NCBI RefSeq assembly: GCF_023715465.1
Contig: NZ_JAMBOE010000015.1
Coordinates: 79,388-143,387 of the forward strand
From: Paenibacillus macerans
Lineage (GTDB): Bacteria; Bacillota; Bacilli; Paenibacillales; Paenibacillaceae
Length of the DNA stretch: 64,000 nt
Direction: 5' to 3'
The notes beneath the pieces are model-generated. The model saw only the letters and a list, made by a program, of their open reading frames with translations, ran no database searches and was not told the origin of the DNA. The position numbers and the translations under genes were made by a program. The stretch's first letter is position 1; each line of letters starts with the position of its first letter. Below are positions 50,604-59,624 of this stretch, one piece after another.

Positions 50604-50921
50604 ATGGCAAACAACAAATGGACAAAGTGGTGTGTCGGGGTATCAAGCGCGGCGTTATTCGTCGGACTGATCGGCCTAAACACAAGCCACAGCGACGCAG
50701 CAAACCCATCCTCATCTTCGTCTTCATCAACGGCGTCCGAATCTGCACAAAACAGCGACCAATTCACCTATGATCATCAAGGAACCGATCGGAGACCACG
50801 GTTTGAAGATTTTAACGGTAATGACGGCAGCGCCTCCCCCGGCACCAGTTACGATAGCGGTAACTCCGGATCCGGACCAGAGTCCGATGAATTCAGCGGG
50901 ATGAGATCCCACGCATCCTAA
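50604..50921 (+). CDS. Small secreted Ser/Gly-rich protein
   Basis: The 105-residue protein has a signal peptide (MANNKWTKWCVGVSSAALFV, hydrophobic to about residue 27, cleavage near SDA-A) and a mature part of low complexity: a run of seven serines, then Asp/Gly/Ser/Asn-rich segments with no cysteine. GGAGGA lies just before the ATG. It is 14 bases upstream of apbE, so both are translated from one message. It has no clear FMN-binding domain, and its acidic DGSAS segment is not a recognised flavinylation motif. I do not know the family. Confidence 0.7.
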   Translation: MANNKWTKWCVGVSSAALFVGLIGLNTSHSDAANPSSSSSSSTASESAQNSDQFTYDHQGTDRRPRFEDFNGNDGSASPGTSYDSGNSGSGPESDEFSGMRSHAS

Positions 50922-50935
50922 AGGAGGAAACGGCC

Positions 50936-51874
50936 ATGCACAAATTTCGCGCGATGAATGCATTCTTTTTCACGGCGGGTCTCCCTGAACTTTTCCGGCG
51001 CAGTGCCATGAACTGGTTTATTTACGTGGAAAACAAACTTAGCCGGTTTCGGCCAGATAGCGAGCTTTCGGCACTAAACCGGTCCAATGGGCGGCCTTTT
51101 ACGGCTTCCTCTCTTCTATACAACGTCGTATCGGAAGCGAATTTGCATTATCAGCAAACGGAAGGTTTATTCAGCCCTTATCTTGGCGCAGCGCTTTGCG
51201 AGCTGGGGTATTCCCGTTCTTTTGAAACTTTGACGGTGCCGAGCAAAACCGCAACGGCGTCCCACAACGCCGATGGAATCGGCCCGCGTCCGGCCGGTCT
51301 GAACGAGGAATTGCAGCGGATTACGCTGGAACCGGGGGTTTCCGTCGACCTTGGCGGGTTCGCCAAAGGCTGGAGCGCACACCGCTTCGCTTTGAAGCTG
51401 CAGCAGCAGGCGATCTCTCCGGGAGCCATCGGCGCCGGCGGGGACATTTCGCTCTGGGGCACGCCCCGTGAAGGATGGCATATCGGAATCGCCGATCCGT
51501 GGCAAGAGGAGCAGAATATGCTGAAACTGCATCTGCACGGAACGCTGGGGATCGCGACAAGCAGTTCCTTGAAGCGGCAGTGGACGGATACGGACGGAAA
51601 AATCGTTCATCATATCATCGACCCGCGGCGCGGCACCCCTTCCGACTCGGATCTGGCGCAGGTCACGGTGTTGGCACCGAATTTGCCCGAAGCGGAGGTT
51701 TGCGCGAAATGCGTACTTATTTTGGGCGCAGAGGAAGGAGCCCGATGGCTTCGCGACCGCTATCCTTTAAGCGCCATGATCGGCATCAAGCACGATCGGT
51801 CCATCGTCGTCAGCGGAACGCTGGACCAATACAACGCCGCGAAAGGAGGCATCCCCTATGAGCTCATTTCTTGA
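50936..51874 (+). CDS. ApbE-like FAD:protein FMN transferase
   Basis: The 312-residue protein has the ApbE core: VDLGGFAKGWSAHRF (D-x-GG-x-x-KG), GAGGDISLWG, HHIIDPRRGTPS and EVCAKCVLILGAEEGARWL. ApbE transfers FMN to a Thr/Ser of a target protein. Unlike most members it shows no signal peptide or lipobox, starting directly with the FRAMNAFFF segment, so its location is unclear. AAAGGAGG precedes the ATG. The stop overlaps the next gene by 17 bases, and the secreted small protein precedes it. Confidence 0.85.
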   Translation: MHKFRAMNAFFFTAGLPELFRRSAMNWFIYVENKLSRFRPDSELSALNRSNGRPFTASSLLYNVVSEANLHYQQTEGLFSPYLGAALCELGYSRSFETLTVPSKTATASHNADGIGPRPAGLNEELQRITLEPGVSVDLGGFAKGWSAHRFALKLQQQAISPGAIGAGGDISLWGTPREGWHIGIADPWQEEQNMLKLHLHGTLGIATSSSLKRQWTDTDGKIVHHIIDPRRGTPSDSDLAQVTVLAPNLPEAEVCAKCVLILGAEEGARWLRDRYPLSAMIGIKHDRSIVVSGTLDQYNAAKGGIPYELIS

Positions 51875-52445
51875 CGCTTTTAACGTATGGTCAACAACGC
51901 GCGCCGCGGGCTTAACCAGCTATCTTCTGATGTTTGTATCGGTAACGGCCGGATTGATGATGAGCCTCAAACTGGCAAAAGGCCGCACGAAGTCTTTCCT
52001 GTTGGCACTGCATGAATCCAGCGGCTGGTTTGGCTTTTTGTTCGGGTTGGTCCATGGCGGCGTGCTGCTGTTCGACAAATACGTGGGCTACACGCTCGCC
52101 AGCCTGCTGGTGCCGTTTACCGCAACTACACATCCCATCGTTACCGGGCTGGGGACGATCGCTTTTTATATCACCTTGATTTTAATTCTAACCTCCGACG
52201 GTATTAAAAAGATCGGCATAAAATCGTGGCGGACGATTCATTTTCTGGCTTTCCCCGGTTTTTTCCTTGCCCTGCTTCATGGTCTGCTCATCGGGACGGA
52301 CACGCAGTACCTTTGGGCAAAACTGATTTATCTCAGCACAGCAGCAATCGTCATCGGACTTACGGCGGCCCGGGTTATACTGACTTTTCGCAAAAAAGGG
52401 AAAAACATCCGTACCATGATTCCGCAGGCAGCCGAGCATCGCTAG
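51858..52445 (+). CDS. Ferric reductase-like heme membrane protein
   Basis: The 195-residue protein has about five or six hydrophobic segments and the histidine pattern of the ferric reductase-like (FRD) domain: H52 and H66 in one helix, and H128 and H141 in another, each pair 13-14 residues apart, as for two stacked b hemes. No FAD or NADPH domain is attached. AAAGGAGG precedes the ATG inside the end of apbE. It probably passes electrons across the membrane, perhaps to or from a flavinylated partner, but the partner is not identified. Confidence 0.82.
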   Translation: MSSFLDAFNVWSTTRAAGLTSYLLMFVSVTAGLMMSLKLAKGRTKSFLLALHESSGWFGFLFGLVHGGVLLFDKYVGYTLASLLVPFTATTHPIVTGLGTIAFYITLILILTSDGIKKIGIKSWRTIHFLAFPGFFLALLHGLLIGTDTQYLWAKLIYLSTAAIVIGLTAARVILTFRKKGKNIRTMIPQAAEHR

Positions 52446-52470
52446 AGCGCTGCACGTCGAGCGCACAAGC

Positions 52471-52512
52471 AAAAGCTTCTGGCCGGCACTGCGCCGCAGG
52501 AGCTTTTCTTGC
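52471..52512 (+). terminator. Terminator after the FRD-like gene
   Basis: AAAAGCTTCTG (52471-52481) pairs with CAGGAGCTTTT (52497-52507), then TCTT. It closes the small secreted protein-apbE-FRD unit. Confidence 0.75.
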
Positions 52513-52548
52513 CTTACCATTGCATTTACGACCTGACACAACGTTCTG

Positions 52549-52727
52549 ATTGGATATTTCCAATAGATCGGAATTTAGCTGGAGATCAAAGCAGTTTGGT
52601 TGGATATTTCCAATAGATTAAGCTCGGCAGGCCGCAAAACAGGTGGTCTGTGCGAATTCAATTGGATATTTCCAATGAGAGCTCAAAATGATGTTCGATG
52701 TTCGGCAATCTATTGGATTTTTCCAAT
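52549..52727 (-). repeat. Tetrad repeat array 5 (ATTGGA...TCCAAT boxes), reverse of array 2
   Basis: Four 16-bp boxes start at 52549, 52599, 52661 and 52712 (steps 50, 62, 51). On the minus strand the array reads in the same order as array 2 at 35318, with shared TTTTGAGCTCTCATTGGA between the end boxes. It lies between convergent genes, the FRD-like gene and the glycoside hydrolase-like gene. Confidence 0.9.
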
Positions 52728-52755
52728 GAGTGGTTGAGGGAACGCAGCAGACATT

Positions 52756-52793
52756 AAGCAAGGCTGCCCCGCAGCTACAGGGCAACCTTGCTT
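52756..52793. terminator. Bidirectional hairpin after the glycoside hydrolase-like gene
   Basis: AAGCAAGGCTGCCC (52756-52769) pairs with GGGCAACCTTGCTT (52780-52793). The T-run is good on the plus strand and weak on the minus strand. Confidence 0.6.
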
Positions 52794-52839
52794 TTCTTAC
52801 CTTTTCATAATGCTTCCGTTGATCCTATCACCCCACCTT

Positions 52840-55800
52840 TCAAGACCCGTACACCTTCCAGCTTTGGATACCGGTGGATGCCGTTGCTTTGGCGACAATG
52901 TTTAGCCGGATCTTGTTTGTCGTCACCGGCGTAAACGTGGTTGTGTTGTACTGGTTGGGCGATACGCCGTAACCTGACGCACCGCTGACGTTTACCCATG
53001 CCGAGCCGTTCCAATACTGGATCGTATAGGACGCCGGCAGATCGATGCCCTGATCGTCATCGAACCAGTACACGTCCATCCGGTCGAGCGTATAGTTTTG
53101 GTTCCAATCATATTGCACCCACTGCGTGGTGTTCGGGTTGTCCCAATTGCCGTAAACGGGATGGCCCCGATCAGCCGAACTCGTCGGCGTATACCCGTCA
53201 TTCAGTCCGGTCAAGCTCTCCCACGGCGAAACGTACGAGGTTGATGCCGTGGCCAGCGGCGCCACATCCACCGGACCCTCGGGATCGCCGCCCTTCTGCA
53301 GCTTGATATCGTAGGTGGCGGCCGCGCCGATATTCAGGCTGACGCTCGTGGGCGCTCCGTTCGTCGCGGTCACGCTGCCGGCGGCGTTGTCGTTGATCAG
53401 CACCTTGTAGGAGCCCGGTGCCAAACCGTTAAAGGTGACTTTGGTCGTATGGGCGGTTCCGGGCGTCGCGTTTTTCAGCGAGAAGTTGATGTAATCTTTG
53501 GCGGTAGCTACCGTAGCTGTCGTATACGTGTCCCGCTCCAGCGCCATGCCGAGTTTTTCCGTAATCAGGTTCAGCTTTTGGAATACGCCGTCCTTCGGGA
53601 TGATGACATAATTGTTCCCGTTTTTCGTCACCTCGGCCCCATAGCCGTACAATCCGAACAGCGGATCGACCGCCACGTCGGCGCTCAAAATCTTGATCGC
53701 GCCCCAAAGGCCCAGATCGGCTTCCCCGGACATGCCGCGCCAGCCGTTGAACAGCGGTCCGCCCCCGACGCCCAGCGCCCCATGGTTGCCTTTGGTCATT
53801 TGATACGTCCATGCGACCGCCCCGATATCCGCCGGGTCCGAGCTGATTTGCCCGGAATTGATCGCGCTCAAATTGCCGAGCTTCGAGGCATAAGTCAAAC
53901 GCTGTTCGACCTCCGGATTGGCCGAATGGTTGCGCACCCAGTCATCCATCGCATAGCCTTGCAGCGCGACGGTGTATTGGAAGTTCCACCACGGCTCCCC
54001 GGTAATCGTCACCGGCACGGAGTAGAAGTACCAGAGCGGCATAGCCCCTCGCGTCGCCCGCACCTTTGTGTTGATTTTGCCCATCATCGACAGATTTTTG
54101 TTCATTTTGGCCAAGGTGTACACCGACTCTTCCCCAGTGTTGTCGTAGTTGTATTCCGAGCCGTACGGGTAGGTTGTGTTCTTGAAATTGTTGTATTTGG
54201 TGTTCATTTTGCTGATCACGTCATTGGCCTGGGAGGTGTAGCCCTCCTCCTGCAGCGCTTTGATCATCTCGGGTGTCGACATCTCTCCCATCAGGCCGGT
54301 GTTCCAGTTGTATGCGACCGGTCCGTCGTAAAGCGCTTTGAATATGTTGTAGGCACGCAGCAAATACGTCGTGCGCGGGTGAATGTAGTCGACCATGTCC
54401 TGGTACATTTTGGCGAGCTTGTACATGCTGAAATACGTGTTGTAGACATGCGGATAAGCGTAACCCCGGTACGTCGGCGTCGTGTTCGGCTCCGGCATCA
54501 GGAAATCGTGAATCAGATAATCCTCATGATGGCCGTTCATCAAGTTGGTCCAAATCGCCGTTTCCAAATACTTGTCCACCGCTTCGATTTCCGTGGCGAC
54601 CGGTTTCTGCACGTTTTTCTCGGCCAGGAACTGCCCGTGCGTCAGCCCCCAATCGTCGCCCCAGCCCCAATAACCGTTAAACACGTTGCGGCGGGAGTTG
54701 GACTGCATCATCCAGTCGTCGAACACTTTGTCGCGAATATCGCCGGGCACGTTCCACTGCTGGTTGTTCACCATAAACGTGGCATGGCGCTGCAAAGCGT
54801 TGGCGACCGGCTCGATCGCGTAAAACTGCAGCACGGTTTTTTCACCGTTGCCGTAGTTGACGGTAATATCGTTTTGCCCCAGCCGGCTTAAGGTTAACGA
54901 ATACAAACGGTGGCCGGCCGGCGCGGTCCCGAGCGGAGTGATCGTCGTTTGCGACGGATACTGGGCGATGATTGAGCTCACCGGCTTCGTGGTCCGAAGG
55001 CTGAATTTTGCCGTCTGATCGGTCGGCACGATCATGCCCGGCACGACGGTGAAGTCAATCATCCCTTCCGCGTACAGCCGGTCCTTCACCGCCTGTTCAT
55101 TCGCCGCCTTGAAAAATTTGAAGGCGTACGTCTTACTAGCACCCGGCGCCAGCACCAGGCTCGTGTTCGGCAAATACCCGCGGTTCGTGCTTTTGATCAC
55201 GTTGGAATGGACGTAGAACACGGTTAGCCCTTCGGGCCAGCCGCCCTCATCGGCCGCCCATTTGCTGCCCGGGTGCTCTTCGACGCGCCAGTTGTCCATA
55301 TACTCGAACCCGGCTCCGGTCGAAGCATCCGGCACCATCAGCAGCGTACCCCCTATGCCGCTCGGGCGCTGCACGGTAATATAGGAATTGTTGTTTGCCA
55401 CGTTGGAATGGGTGACGACCCGCGACTCGTAGATCTGCTCGCCCCCTCCAGCGGACCAGTATTCATTGAAGGGAAGCGGAAGGCCAAAATCTCCGATTTC
55501 GAGCGTCTGATTGCTGGTATTGGTCACCGTGATCGACCAGCGCAAATGGTCGTTTTGGAGAGCGTAGGACTCGTCCACTTTGAAGTTGCGAATGCCCTCC
55601 GCACTGTTGGAGTTCTGATAGGTTATGTTTACCGTGTTGCCGGATTGGTTTTGCGTCCGCCCGTCCGCCGAACGGTTGGTCCAAGCCTTCGTCCAGGCTC
55701 CGTTCCCCAGCCGATAGGTAAACATCAGCTCACCAACCCATTGATGGTCGGATGTGTTCTGCTGTGGAGCGTTGGTGGCGTTCATCACGTAATTGGTCGG

Positions 55801-55986
55801 AAAGCTGTCCCCGACGATTTGCAGGTTCGTGATTTCTCCATGGTTTCCGGTCGTAACTTGAAACTCACTGTTTGACAACGTATAGGCGGAGGCCGCCTTA
55901 GGAATTGACACTGCCAGCGCGCTGGCGACTAACAAGCCGAGCATCAACTTCAAAGGTTTCGATAACGTCCGTGCATGTCCCATCAT
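52840..55986 (-). CDS. Large secreted glycoside hydrolase-like protein (DUF5695-type) with F5/8-type domain
   Basis: The 1048-residue protein has a signal peptide (about 1-34, ending AASA), an N-terminal beta-rich region (about 35-330), a central helical region with aromatic repeats (GYWGWGDDWGLTHGQF, ETAIWTNLMNGHHEDYLIHDFLMPEPN, GPLFNGWRGMSGEADLGLWGA) that looks like an alpha/alpha-toroid catalytic domain, and a C-terminal discoidin-like domain (about 930-1048, WESLTGLNDGYTPTSSADRG ... TTNKIRLNIVAKATASTGIQSWKVYG). I place it near the DUF5695 proteins of Paenibacillus. The glycan is unknown. ATG 55986 is preferred, with GGAG 7 bases upstream. It is last in a locus with a two-component system and an ABC sugar importer. 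Confidence 0.75.
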   Translation of the reverse strand: MMGHARTLSKPLKLMLGLLVASALAVSIPKAASAYTLSNSEFQVTTGNHGEITNLQIVGDSFPTNYVMNATNAPQQNTSDHQWVGELMFTYRLGNGAWTKAWTNRSADGRTQNQSGNTVNITYQNSNSAEGIRNFKVDESYALQNDHLRWSITVTNTSNQTLEIGDFGLPLPFNEYWSAGGGEQIYESRVVTHSNVANNNSYITVQRPSGIGGTLLMVPDASTGAGFEYMDNWRVEEHPGSKWAADEGGWPEGLTVFYVHSNVIKSTNRGYLPNTSLVLAPGASKTYAFKFFKAANEQAVKDRLYAEGMIDFTVVPGMIVPTDQTAKFSLRTTKPVSSIIAQYPSQTTITPLGTAPAGHRLYSLTLSRLGQNDITVNYGNGEKTVLQFYAIEPVANALQRHATFMVNNQQWNVPGDIRDKVFDDWMMQSNSRRNVFNGYWGWGDDWGLTHGQFLAEKNVQKPVATEIEAVDKYLETAIWTNLMNGHHEDYLIHDFLMPEPNTTPTYRGYAYPHVYNTYFSMYKLAKMYQDMVDYIHPRTTYLLRAYNIFKALYDGPVAYNWNTGLMGEMSTPEMIKALQEEGYTSQANDVISKMNTKYNNFKNTTYPYGSEYNYDNTGEESVYTLAKMNKNLSMMGKINTKVRATRGAMPLWYFYSVPVTITGEPWWNFQYTVALQGYAMDDWVRNHSANPEVEQRLTYASKLGNLSAINSGQISSDPADIGAVAWTYQMTKGNHGALGVGGGPLFNGWRGMSGEADLGLWGAIKILSADVAVDPLFGLYGYGAEVTKNGNNYVIIPKDGVFQKLNLITEKLGMALERDTYTTATVATAKDYINFSLKNATPGTAHTTKVTFNGLAPGSYKVLINDNAAGSVTATNGAPTSVSLNIGAAATYDIKLQKGGDPEGPVDVAPLATASTSYVSPWESLTGLNDGYTPTSSADRGHPVYGNWDNPNTTQWVQYDWNQNYTLDRMDVYWFDDDQGIDLPASYTIQYWNGSAWVNVSGASGYGVSPNQYNTTTFTPVTTNKIRLNIVAKATASTGIQSWKVYGS

Positions 55987-56023
55987 TTCACCGCTCCTTT
56001 TCATTTCCATTCAGGAATTAGAT

Positions 56024-56092
56024 TCAGCAGCCCTCTCCTCCGATCCCGGTTTGTGTTATTTTCTTTGTATCCCTCGCCAAACTAAACCCCAT
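56024..56092 (-). CDS. Possible short leader peptide between the kinase and hydrolase genes
   Basis: A near-perfect AAAGGAGGTGAT site lies in the kinase-hydrolase gap. An ATG overlapping its end opens a 22-codon frame (MGFSLARDTKKITQTGIGG), and the TTG four codons on is 9 bases from the site. Either would end at the TGA at 56024-56026. No other evidence supports translation. It may be a leader peptide or chance. Confidence 0.3.
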   Translation of the reverse strand: MGFSLARDTKKITQTGIGGEGC

Positions 56093-56133
56093 CACCTCCT
56101 TTCAGGATAACGAAAAACGCCTGCTCCTGTTCC

Positions 56134-57963
56134 TTACGTCCGCTTTGGCAGCCGGACGGTCACCCGTGTCCCCTGGTCTGGAGCTGAACAAATCGTGGCC
56201 CCGTACGTTTCCCCGTAAAGCAGCTTGATCCGGTTCATCACGTTGGCCATGCCAACTCCGGGCGCCTCCGGATTCAGCGCGGCAGCAAGCGTTTCTTCAT
56301 CCATGCCGCGCCCGTTGTCCTCCACCGTAAACACCAGCGTGCCTTCCTCCTCATGACCAGCAATGCGCAGCAATCCGCCGCTGGTCCGTAAAGCAAAACC
56401 GTGAATGATCGCATTTTCGATGATCGGCTGCAAAAACATTTTTGGAACCTTGCAATCCGGCGGAATGAGGTCAAGCTCATACTTTGCTTCAAAGACTCCG
56501 GAATACCGCTGTTCCATAATGTGCAGATAGCTTTTAAGCCAGGCCGAATCGTCACCGAAAGCGACCGGCTCCTGTTTGTTTTTGACCGTATAATGGAGCA
56601 TGGTCGATAAGCAGACGAGCATTTTGCTGATCGCCTCCTCGTTTCGCTCGAGCGCCATCCAATTAATGACGTTAAGCGTGTTGTACAAAAAATGGGGATT
56701 GAGTTGGAGATTAAGCGCCATGATTTCCGCCTCCTTCTCCCTAAGCCGGGTCTCGTAGTTTTCGTTGATCAGGTCGCTGATTTTTTCGTTCATCAGATTA
56801 AATTTATTGATCAGAATGCCGAATTCCAAGTCGCTTTGTTCCGGGATTTTAGTCGAAAATACGCCGCTCCCGGTCAGTTGAATCGCCACCAGCAGCTTTC
56901 TGATCGGAATCGTCAGCCAACCCGAGATCATGTAGGCGACGGCGATAGAAACGGCGATCAGCACGGCCGCGATGTATAAGCTGTACGTATGGACCAAAGG
57001 AAGATCGCTTAGCAGCCTATCGTAAGGAACGACCAGAACGCTGATCCAGCCGGTAATTTCCGATGTATCGTAGCAGACCAGCATCTTTTTTCCGTTTATT
57101 TGGGAAATCGCCGTCCCGGTCTTGAATGCGGCCGCCTTGTCCAGCCAATCCGCTGCCTCAGTGCTCGTAAGCTTAACGGTATCCGGATGAGCCACGATTT
57201 CTCCCTGCGGGGAAATGACGAACATGTAAGAGCCATCGAGCGCTGTCTTGCCGGCCTGGGGCGAACGGAAAAAGCTTTCATTGAAGTTGATCAGCAGGAG
57301 CGGATTCTCGGTGCGGGCTCCCCAGCTCTTGACCACGCCGCCCTGGACGATGGAGCTCTTCAGCAGCTGGGAGGCGGAAAATACATAACGGTAGCGCGGA
57401 TCTAAGTCTCTAAGCTCCTCCTGGTCGAACTGCTTGGCGAAATCGTACGTGGGAATCCAGATCAGTTTGCCGTCGGCCCGGAGCGTGTCCCTGTAGAGCT
57501 TGGATACGTGCAGCTTGTCCGGTTTGACCGAAACGAAGGTCGGCCTGGAGGTCAGGATGGCCGTTCCGCCGAAGCTGTAATAGCCGGTGACGAGCTGGAC
57601 ACTTTCCACACTTGGCTCCGAGGCGTAATACGTATTAAGGATCTCCGATACTTTTCGGTCCATTTGCAGCAGTTCCAGCAGATCCGTCGGCGGCGGCCTG
57701 TCGAACAGATGGAATAAATTCGGATCGGCCAGGAGTGACAGCGATTGATCCTTGACCCGGTTTAGCACAATGTCAGTATATTGATTGTTTTTCTGAACGA
57801 CCTCTTGCATGCTGTCGCTGGCATGCTTCAGAATGATGTCAGAGCTGGTCTTGTAATAGGCGTAACTGATGAGAATCATGGGGAACGTGATGAGGAAAAC
57901 ATAGGAAACGATCAGTTTTGTCCGGAACTTGAGCCGGGCGAACCGGCGGAGAACGCGCATCAT
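56134..57963 (-). CDS. Sensor histidine kinase, YesM type
   Basis: The 609-residue kinase has a transmembrane segment near the N-terminus (LIVSYVFLITFPMILISYAY), an extracellular sensing domain of the Cache type (about 40-320), a second transmembrane segment (SLYIAAVLIAVSIAVAYMISG), a HAMP domain, and a HisKA_7TM-like/YesM phosphoacceptor LQLNPHFLYNTLNVINW. The HATPase end has NAIIHGF, DNGRGMD and GVGMANV. It should sense a carbohydrate outside and phosphorylate the adjacent YesN-type regulator. It starts 7 bases after the regulator and ends 148 bases before the hydrolase gene. Confidence 0.92.
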   Translation of the reverse strand: MMRVLRRFARLKFRTKLIVSYVFLITFPMILISYAYYKTSSDIILKHASDSMQEVVQKNNQYTDIVLNRVKDQSLSLLADPNLFHLFDRPPPTDLLELLQMDRKVSEILNTYYASEPSVESVQLVTGYYSFGGTAILTSRPTFVSVKPDKLHVSKLYRDTLRADGKLIWIPTYDFAKQFDQEELRDLDPRYRYVFSASQLLKSSIVQGGVVKSWGARTENPLLLINFNESFFRSPQAGKTALDGSYMFVISPQGEIVAHPDTVKLTSTEAADWLDKAAAFKTGTAISQINGKKMLVCYDTSEITGWISVLVVPYDRLLSDLPLVHTYSLYIAAVLIAVSIAVAYMISGWLTIPIRKLLVAIQLTGSGVFSTKIPEQSDLEFGILINKFNLMNEKISDLINENYETRLREKEAEIMALNLQLNPHFLYNTLNVINWMALERNEEAISKMLVCLSTMLHYTVKNKQEPVAFGDDSAWLKSYLHIMEQRYSGVFEAKYELDLIPPDCKVPKMFLQPIIENAIIHGFALRTSGGLLRIAGHEEEGTLVFTVEDNGRGMDEETLAAALNPEAPGVGMANVMNRIKLLYGETYGATICSAPDQGTRVTVRLPKRT

Positions 57964-57970
57964 CTTCTGC

Positions 57971-59533
57971 CTACCCCCGCTTTTGGTGCAGGATACGGAT
58001 CGTCTTGCGGTACTCCTCCGGCGTCATTCCGAACTCTTTTTTAAACACGCGGTTGAAATACTTCACATCCTGGTAACCCACCGCTTCGGCGATTTTGTAG
58101 ATACGTAAGGTTTCATGCTCCAACATGGCTTTGGCTTTAGACAGCCGGACCTGGTTCAGGTATGCCGTGAAATTGATTTTCAGCTTATTTTTGAAATATT
58201 GGCTGAAATAACCGGCGCTGAGTCCGAACCGCTGTGCCGTGGATTCGAGCGAAATGTCGGAGTGGTAATGCTCGTCGATATATGCCAGACAGCGCTGAAC
58301 AAGCTGATGGCGGTGATTTTCCTTCCATTCCTTGATCGTGCGGACAACGCGGACCACCACATCAAGCGCGCCCCTTTCCAATTGGGAGTAGACGGCCGCA
58401 TTCTCGGTCAAGGCTTCGATCTCCCGCAAAAAACCGTCATGCAAGCTGCCTTCCCTGAGGATATCGTGATCCTCGATCGTTTTGACCAGCAGCAGCTTGC
58501 ACTTGTCCCGCAGACGATGCGGCAGCGGATAGGGACGGCTGCGCCATTCGCGGAATATGGCGGTGAGCGCATTGTTCGCGGCTTGTTCGTCTCCGCTGCG
58601 GAGCGCTTCCTTCAGCGCGGTTTCCATGGCGGAAGCCAGCGCCGGAATGCGTTCCCGGTCCAAATGGCTGGCACCAAACGCAAAAACGGTTTGATCTTCC
58701 TCGTAGAATTGCTCAAGCCTGGCGAACCGGGCTTCGCGGACGCTGATATGGGCCTCCTCCAGGAGACTGTCCCTACGGCTTCCGATCCCGGCCGATAGAT
58801 GCCCCGCCCCGAACCGTTGCTCCGGTTCCTTGAGGAGCCGCCCGGCCGCCTGCGGATCAACGCCATCGCCGAGCACGCAGATCAACTCCTTGTCGTCATG
58901 TTCGCTGACGAAGCAGAAGCAGTCGCCGTACTCGCGCAGCCGGGACTGGATCCTGGCCGCCTCCTCCCGGCCGAAGGAATACCTCCGCCTTGCGGAAACG
59001 GCTGTGCCCGCACCGGCCAATGGCAAGATAAGCTTAAGCTCCGCCAGCCGCTCGCCGCTTATGGCGCCGTCGATCCACGCTTGCAGCAGCTTTCCGCTAT
59101 AGGCCGGCTCCATGCGATCAATCCTGGCCGCCAGCTCCTGCTGCCTTAAGCGGGCATGCCGCTCCCGCTCGCTGATCTGCTCCGCCCGCGCGAATACCTC
59201 CTGCAGCTTGGCGGCATCAACCGGCTTCAGCAAATAGCCGAACGCCCCAAACGTAAGCGCTTTCTGTGCGTATTCGAAAAAATCGTACCCGCTCAGCACA
59301 ACCACCTTAGCCCGGTTTACCGGATCGAGCTTTTCCATAAATTCCAGCCCGGTCATTTGCGGCATCCGGATATCCGTAAAGATAAGGTCGAACATCCTGC
59401 CTTCACACAGACGCAAAGCCTCCTCGCCGCTGCGCGCGGAACTTACGGCATCGCCCGGCCGCAGCTTGCCAAGCAGCCTGCTGAACCCGAACACGTGACC
59501 GGGCTCATCATCGACCAACAGAAAATGCAGCAT
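57971..59533 (-). CDS. Response regulator, YesN type (receiver plus AraC HTH)
   Basis: The 520-residue regulator has a receiver (1-125; acids D8 and D9, phosphoacceptor D54 in LIFTDIRMPQM, later VVVLSGYDFFEYAQKALTFGAFGYLLKP), a long middle region (about 130-400) of unknown fold and a C-terminal AraC-type double helix-turn-helix (about 415-520, LESTAQRFGLSAGYFSQYFKNKLKINFTAYLNQVRL and AVGYQDVKYFNRVFKKEFGMTPEEYRK). AAGGAGGGAGG precedes the ATG. It should activate the importer and hydrolase genes around it. Confidence 0.93.
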   Translation of the reverse strand: MLHFLLVDDEPGHVFGFSRLLGKLRPGDAVSSARSGEEALRLCEGRMFDLIFTDIRMPQMTGLEFMEKLDPVNRAKVVVLSGYDFFEYAQKALTFGAFGYLLKPVDAAKLQEVFARAEQISERERHARLRQQELAARIDRMEPAYSGKLLQAWIDGAISGERLAELKLILPLAGAGTAVSARRRYSFGREEAARIQSRLREYGDCFCFVSEHDDKELICVLGDGVDPQAAGRLLKEPEQRFGAGHLSAGIGSRRDSLLEEAHISVREARFARLEQFYEEDQTVFAFGASHLDRERIPALASAMETALKEALRSGDEQAANNALTAIFREWRSRPYPLPHRLRDKCKLLLVKTIEDHDILREGSLHDGFLREIEALTENAAVYSQLERGALDVVVRVVRTIKEWKENHRHQLVQRCLAYIDEHYHSDISLESTAQRFGLSAGYFSQYFKNKLKINFTAYLNQVRLSKAKAMLEHETLRIYKIAEAVGYQDVKYFNRVFKKEFGMTPEEYRKTIRILHQKRG

Positions 59534-59624
59534 TTGCCTCCCTCCTTATGCCTCATTATATAGAATAATTTGGTATGAAAGGGACTATTTCCTGCATTTT
59601 AGTCCAAAAATTCTGCCTATCCGT

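Noticed and set aside
53449..54891. 480-codon open frame on the plus strand
   Set aside because: It lies wholly opposite the secreted hydrolase-like gene, has no ribosome binding site and no family-like sequence; it is a shadow of GC-rich coding DNA.
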